Of a stretch of 64,000 nt of DNA, positions 61,119 through 64,000 are shown one piece after another (the stretch's first letter is position 1; every line of letters starts with the position of its first letter). A model generated the notes under the pieces. That model worked only from the letters and a program-made list of their open reading frames with translations. It had not been told where the DNA came from and searched no databases. The translations under genes were made by a program, and so were the position numbers. The DNA is from Gammaproteobacteria bacterium (lineage in GTDB: Bacteria > Pseudomonadota > Gammaproteobacteria > Pseudomonadales > Pseudomonadaceae), in contig JAHJYA010000082.1 in the NCBI GenBank assembly GCA_018826895.1, forward strand, positions 120,965 through 184,964. The letters are read 5' to 3'.

Positions 61119-61829
61119 ATGAGCCTGCCTCCCGCTCCCATTCTGATTACCGGTGCCAGCCAGCGCGTCGGCCTGCATTGCGCCCTGCGTCTGCTGGACG
61201 AAGGTCAGCCGGTGATCGTGACCTATCGCCGGGAGCGTGACGGCATCGAGGCGCTGTGTGAACGAGGCGCCCTGGCTCTGCAAGCCGACTTCAATGACGA
61301 AGCCAGCATTCTGACGTTTATCGACACACTCAAGCAGCACACCAGCCGCCTGCGCGCCATCGTGCACAACGCATCCGACTGGCTGAGCGAGGCGCCCGGT
61401 GAAGAAGCTGCGGCCTTCACCCGTCTGTTCACCGTGCACATGCTCGCGCCTTATTTAATCAACCTGCATTGCAGCGAACTGCTGCGCCACGGCGGTCCGG
61501 CCGACATCGTCCATATCAGCGACGACGTCGCGCGCAAAGGCAGCGCCAAGCGCCCGGCCTACTGCGCCAGTAAAGCTGGTATGGACAGCCTGACACTGTC
61601 GTTCGCCGCGCGCCTGGCGCCGCAGATCAAGGTCAACAGCATTGCCCCGGCACTGATCATGTTCAACCCCGAGGATGACGCGGCTTACCGCGCCAAAACC
61701 CTCGAAAAATCTGCATTGGGCATCGAGCCCGGCCCCGAGGTCATCTATCAGAGCCTGCGCTATTTGCTCGATAGCCCGTACGTCACCGGCACCACCTTAA
61801 CTGTCAACGGCGGCCGCCACCTCAAGTGA
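61119..61829 (+). CDS. folM: Dihydromonapterin reductase FolM
   Basis: A 236-residue SDR: coenzyme motif [29 protein letters not shown] and the catalytic [16 protein letters not shown]. The replacement of NNAG by HNAS and the position next to folE and folX fit FolM, which reduces dihydromonapterin (and dihydrofolate) with NADPH. ATG 61119 starts the domain. It is 23 bp upstream of folE. Confidence 0.85.
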   Translation: MSLPPAPILITGASQRVGLHCALRLLDEGQPVIVTYRRERDGIEALCERGALALQADFNDEASILTFIDTLKQHTSRLRAIVHNASDWLSEAPGEEAAAFTRLFTVHMLAPYLINLHCSELLRHGGPADIVHISDDVARKGSAKRPAYCASKAGMDSLTLSFAARLAPQIKVNSIAPALIMFNPEDDAAYRAKTLEKSALGIEPGPEVIYQSLRYLLDSPYVTGTTLTVNGGRHLK

Positions 61830-61852
61830 GGCTGGCCCGCGAGGAAAACAAA

Positions 61853-62413
61853 ATGAGCGAACAACTGTCTGGCCACTACCGCGAGATCCTGCTTGGCCTG
61901 GGCGAAAACCCTGAGCGTGAGGGCCTGCTTGATACACCCAAGCGGGCGGCGAAAGCGATGCAGTACCTCTGCCATGGCTACCAGCAGACCTTGGAGCAGA
62001 TCGTCAACGGCGCGCTGTTCGAGTCGGACAATGACGAGATGGTGATCGTGCGCGACATCGAGCTGTACTCGCTGTGCGAGCACCACATGCTGCCTTTTAT
62101 CGGCAAGGCCCACGTGGCCTATATTCCGACCGGCAAGGTCCTGGGCCTGTCCAAGGTGGCGCGCATCGTCGACATGTTCGCCCGCCGCCTGCAGATCCAG
62201 GAAAACCTCACCAAGCAGATTGCCGATGCCATCCAGCAGGTAACCAACGCCGCCGGCGTTGCCGTGGTGGTCGAAGCCAAGCACATGTGCATGATGATGC
62301 GTGGCGTCGAGAAGCAGAACTCGGTGATGACCTCCTCGGTCATGCTCGGTGCCTTCCGCGAGTCGTGCAACACTCGCCATGAATTCCTGCAACTGATCGG
62401 ACGGGGTAAATAA
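61853..62413 (+). CDS. folE: GTP cyclohydrolase I
   Basis: A 186-residue Fol[25 protein letters not shown], the zinc/catalytic motif [20 protein letters not shown], and [24 protein letters not shown] with the second zinc Cys. It converts GTP to 7,8-dihydroneopterin triphosphate. ATG 61853 follows GAGGA. folE is light-induced in P. putida, in keeping with the TGTACA box upstream of folM. Confidence 0.95.
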   Translation: MSEQLSGHYREILLGLGENPEREGLLDTPKRAAKAMQYLCHGYQQTLEQIVNGALFESDNDEMVIVRDIELYSLCEHHMLPFIGKAHVAYIPTGKVLGLSKVARIVDMFARRLQIQENLTKQIADAIQQVTNAAGVAVVVEAKHMCMMMRGVEKQNSVMTSSVMLGAFRESCNTRHEFLQLIGRGK

Positions 62414-62415
62414 GA

Positions 62416-62790
62416 ATGCCCAGACTGGAACCTGGAATGGCGCGGATTCGGGTCAAGGACCTGCGCCTGCGCACCTTTATCGGCATCAAGGAAGAGGAGA
62501 TCAACAACAAGCAGGACGTGTTGATCAACCTGACCATCCTGTATCCGGCTGTCGATGCGGTGCGCGATAACGACATCGATCACGCACTCAACTACCGCAC
62601 CATCACCAAGGCGATCATCCAGCATGTCGAAGGCAATCGCTTCGCCCTGCTCGAACGCCTGACCCAGGAAATCCTCGACCTGGTCATGGATCACACGGCC
62701 GTGCGTTATGCCGAAGTGGAAGTCGACAAGCCCCACGCCCTGCGCTTTGCCGAATCGGTGTCGATCACCCTCGCCGGACACCGCGACTGA
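62416..62790 (+). CDS. folX: Dihydroneopterin triphosphate 2'-epimerase FolX
   Basis: A 124-residue FolB-fold protein: [52 protein letters not shown] and [17 protein letters not shown]. Sequence and gene order (folM-folE-folX) point to FolX, which epimerises dihydroneopterin triphosphate toward monapterin. It begins 2 bp after folE. Confidence 0.9.
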   Translation: MPRLEPGMARIRVKDLRLRTFIGIKEEEINNKQDVLINLTILYPAVDAVRDNDIDHALNYRTITKAIIQHVEGNRFALLERLTQEILDLVMDHTAVRYAEVEVDKPHALRFAESVSITLAGHRD

Positions 62791-62891
62791 GCCAGACGCA
62801 GTGCTGTGCCCGGTTCGGCGAGCACGGTATGATCGCGCCAGCGGCCATACGGCCCCGCGCGCCATCCAGACTGACCTGAACGAGCATTACC

Positions 62892-63185
62892 ATGACCGAC
62901 CAAGAACGCCTCGAACTCGAAGCCGCCGCCTTCCGCAGCCTGGTGCAGCACCTGCGCAGTCGGCCCGACGTGCAGAACATCGACATGATGAACCTGACGG
63001 GTTTCTGCCGTAATTGCCTGTCGAAATGGTACAAGGCCGCCGCCGACGACCTCGACCTGAGCGTCAGCCCGGACGAGGCCCGCGAGGTCATCTACGGCAT
63101 GCCTTACAGCGAATGGAAGAGCAAATACCAGCGTGAAGCCACGCCCGAGCAGCAGGCCGCATTCGCCAAGGGCAACAAGGCATGA
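62892..63185 (+). CDS. DUF1244 protein
   Basis: A 97-residue protein matching DUF1244: AAAFRSLVQHLRSRPDVQNIDMMNLTGFCRNCLSKWYKAAA and VIYGMPYSEWKSKYQ. CRNC may bind a metal. The function is unknown. Its stop overlaps the start of the HopJ gene by 4 bp. Confidence 0.9.
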   Translation: MTDQERLELEAAAFRSLVQHLRSRPDVQNIDMMNLTGFCRNCLSKWYKAAADDLDLSVSPDEAREVIYGMPYSEWKSKYQREATPEQQAAFAKGNKA

Positions 63186-63523
63186 GTGCCCTGCAGCAGT
63201 TTCGCGCCCGCCTCGGTGATCCAGCGTTCGCCTTCGCCGAGACCCTGGCGTTCATCGCCGCGCATTACGATTATCAGCCGAGCGCTTTTCGCAATGGCCC
63301 AGTGGCAAGCGATGCCGGGCAGAATGAAGGTTCGTGCAAAACCCTGGGCCTGGCCCTGCTCGAAGGCCTGAGCCTAGAAGAAACCCTGCAGTGCTTTGGT
63401 GAACACTACCGCAGTGTCCTGGCCACCCCCGAGGGGAGCGACCACGCCAATATCCGTGCACTGATGCAACATGGCCTGGCGGCCGTGCAGTTCGACCAAG
63501 CACCGCTGCGCGCCAAAGCCTGA
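63182..63523 (+). CDS. HopJ type III effector family protein
   Basis: A 113-residue HopJ family protein: FAETLAFIAAHYDYQPSAFRNG and GSCKTLGLALLEGLSLEETLQCFGEHYRSVLATPEGSDHANIR. Although named after a plant effector, this family is widespread in Pseudomonas without type III secretion, so a housekeeping role is more likely. It is coupled to the DUF1244 gene. Confidence 0.9.
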   Translation: MSALQQFRARLGDPAFAFAETLAFIAAHYDYQPSAFRNGPVASDAGQNEGSCKTLGLALLEGLSLEETLQCFGEHYRSVLATPEGSDHANIRALMQHGLAAVQFDQAPLRAKA

Positions 63524-63540
63524 CACCAGCCCCGAGCACA

Positions 63541-63579
63541 AAAACGCCGCAGGCCCAACACTGGAACTGCGGCGTTTTT
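63541..63579 (+). terminator. Rho-independent terminator after the HopJ gene
   Basis: AAAACGCCGCAG pairs with CTGCGGCGTTTTT across a 14-base loop. Confidence 0.9.
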
Positions 63580-63623
63580 CTTGGCTCTGTCCCAGTACCG
63601 TGTTGCGCGGCGAGGATGCTTTT

Positions 63624-63712
63624 GTGGGAGCCGCGCCCCGCGGCGAATTCCATGGGCAACGCCGAGGTAACTGAATGGCTGCAATCGCTTCGCCCCGAGG
63701 CGGGGCTCCTAC
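63624..63712. repeat. Long REP variant, second copy
   Basis: GTGGGAGCCGCGCCCCGCGG ... CGAGGCGGGGCTCCTAC with the inner AATGGCTGCAATCGCTTCGC, matching 26842-26930 in ends and length (89 bp) but not in the middle. Confidence 0.85.
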
Positions 63713-63814
63713 ACCTGGGGTCATGCCGGTGCTACGTTAGCCCTGATCGGGGTGGCAACAGCCTATTGAGACATAGCCTTTTCCGTGGCGATGCTGCAAC
63801 GCTTATCAGGGCGC

Positions 63815-63852
63815 TGTAGGAGCGAAGGGAACGCCCAGCCTTTATTCGCGAT
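63815..63852. repeat. Degenerate REP
   Basis: TGTAGGAGCGAA ... TTTATTCGCGAT, a divergent copy of the REP at 11784. The stretch 63580-63945 otherwise holds no gene. Confidence 0.6.
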
Positions 63853-63899
63853 GCGATTTGCACACACAGGGGCGGTGCGCACGGTGTTCAGCCGGTATA

Positions 63900-64000
63900 C
63901 ATGGGTAACGCCTGTCGGGAGACATGGGTAACGGGTTGGTGATCCTCACTCGCGCCTTCTCAAGTCGAGTTGGCGGATGGTCTTGTGGATGAAAATCACA
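63900..64000 (-). mobile_element. Candidate insertion sequence end with transposase C-terminus
   Basis: ACATGGGTAACG occurs twice (63899-63910 and 63922-63933), a layout typical of transposon ends with repeated transposase-binding sites. On the minus strand an open frame from the window edge to a stop at 63946-63948 reads VIFIHKTIRQLDLRRRE, which would be a transposase C-terminus. The element lies mostly outside the window, so the family is not assigned. Confidence 0.4.

Noticed and set aside
63182..63523. Type III secretion effector
   Set aside because: The HopJ name is historical; the gene is coupled to DUF1244 in a housekeeping context with no secretion genes or hrp box seen.

Overview
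The window looks like the chromosome of a fluorescent or alkaliphile-group Pseudomonas. The evidence is the GC-rich coding, the gene orders (tct-opdH-ung; mdcABCDEGHLM; folM-folE-folX; folX near DUF1244/HopJ), the Pseudomonas-type REP palindromes (TGTAGGAGCGAATTTATTCGCGAT), a PhaG-like protein and a short LOV protein almost colinear with the P. putida SB-LOV proteins. No species can be named from the sequence alone.

Layout. 1-6.5 kb: tricarboxylate uptake (TctE/TctD two-component pair, OpdH porin, TctCBA transporter, AbrB-like membrane protein). 6.6-8.2 kb: a DUF6279 lipoprotein and ung. 8.4-14.5 kb: a branched-chain-type acyl-CoA catabolic cluster (orphan periplasmic binding protein, acyl-CoA dehydrogenase, two crotonase-fold enzymes, 3-hydroxyisobutyrate dehydrogenase family). 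15.2-26.8 kb: a complete guanidine uptake and degradation operon with two guanidine-I (ykkC) riboswitches, two paralogous binding proteins, ABC permease and ATPase, two DUF1989 proteins, a urea/guanidine carboxylase and allophanate hydrolase. 27-30.4 kb: methyltransferase, CWC protein, pseudouridine synthase, PhaG and tRNA-Gly(CCC).

30.4-36.7 kb: accessory island between tRNA-Gly and a 19-bp copy of its T-arm. It holds a candidate glycine-zipper toxin with an overlapping membrane immunity gene, then an AT-rich, all-minus-strand stretch: FRG-domain protein, kinase-like protein, lipoprotein, HEPN-like protein and a membrane-anchored protein. Three genes in a row are followed, 1-7 bp after the stop codon, by a copy of one palindromic element. 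This is the least explained part of the window. An XRE repressor and a divergent Bro-N protein follow.

38-49 kb: YadG/YadH-like ABC exporter, I78 inhibitor, then the malonate decarboxylase operon with its regulator MdcR and the MadLM transporter. 49.4-54.2 kb: PhhR-like regulator, a short-chain dehydrogenase, and a class II aldolase / alpha-beta hydrolase / DUF1569 operon. 54.4-62.8 kb: a likely light-response region: flavodoxin, short LOV photoreceptor, PilZ-like protein, acyl-CoA dehydrogenase, LitR/CarH-type MerR regulator, DUF393, monooxygenase-like and DUF6482 proteins, and folM-folE-folX. Several of these genes carry TGTACA-type boxes with shared spacing upstream. The window ends with DUF1244, HopJ, REP repeats and what looks like the end of an insertion sequence.

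Two repeats have been absorbed in frame into enzymes: a 63-bp REP palindrome in the carboxylase and a 129-bp inverted-repeat-bounded element in the ABC ATPase. Functional names rest on motif recognition and remembered family knowledge; no searches were run.
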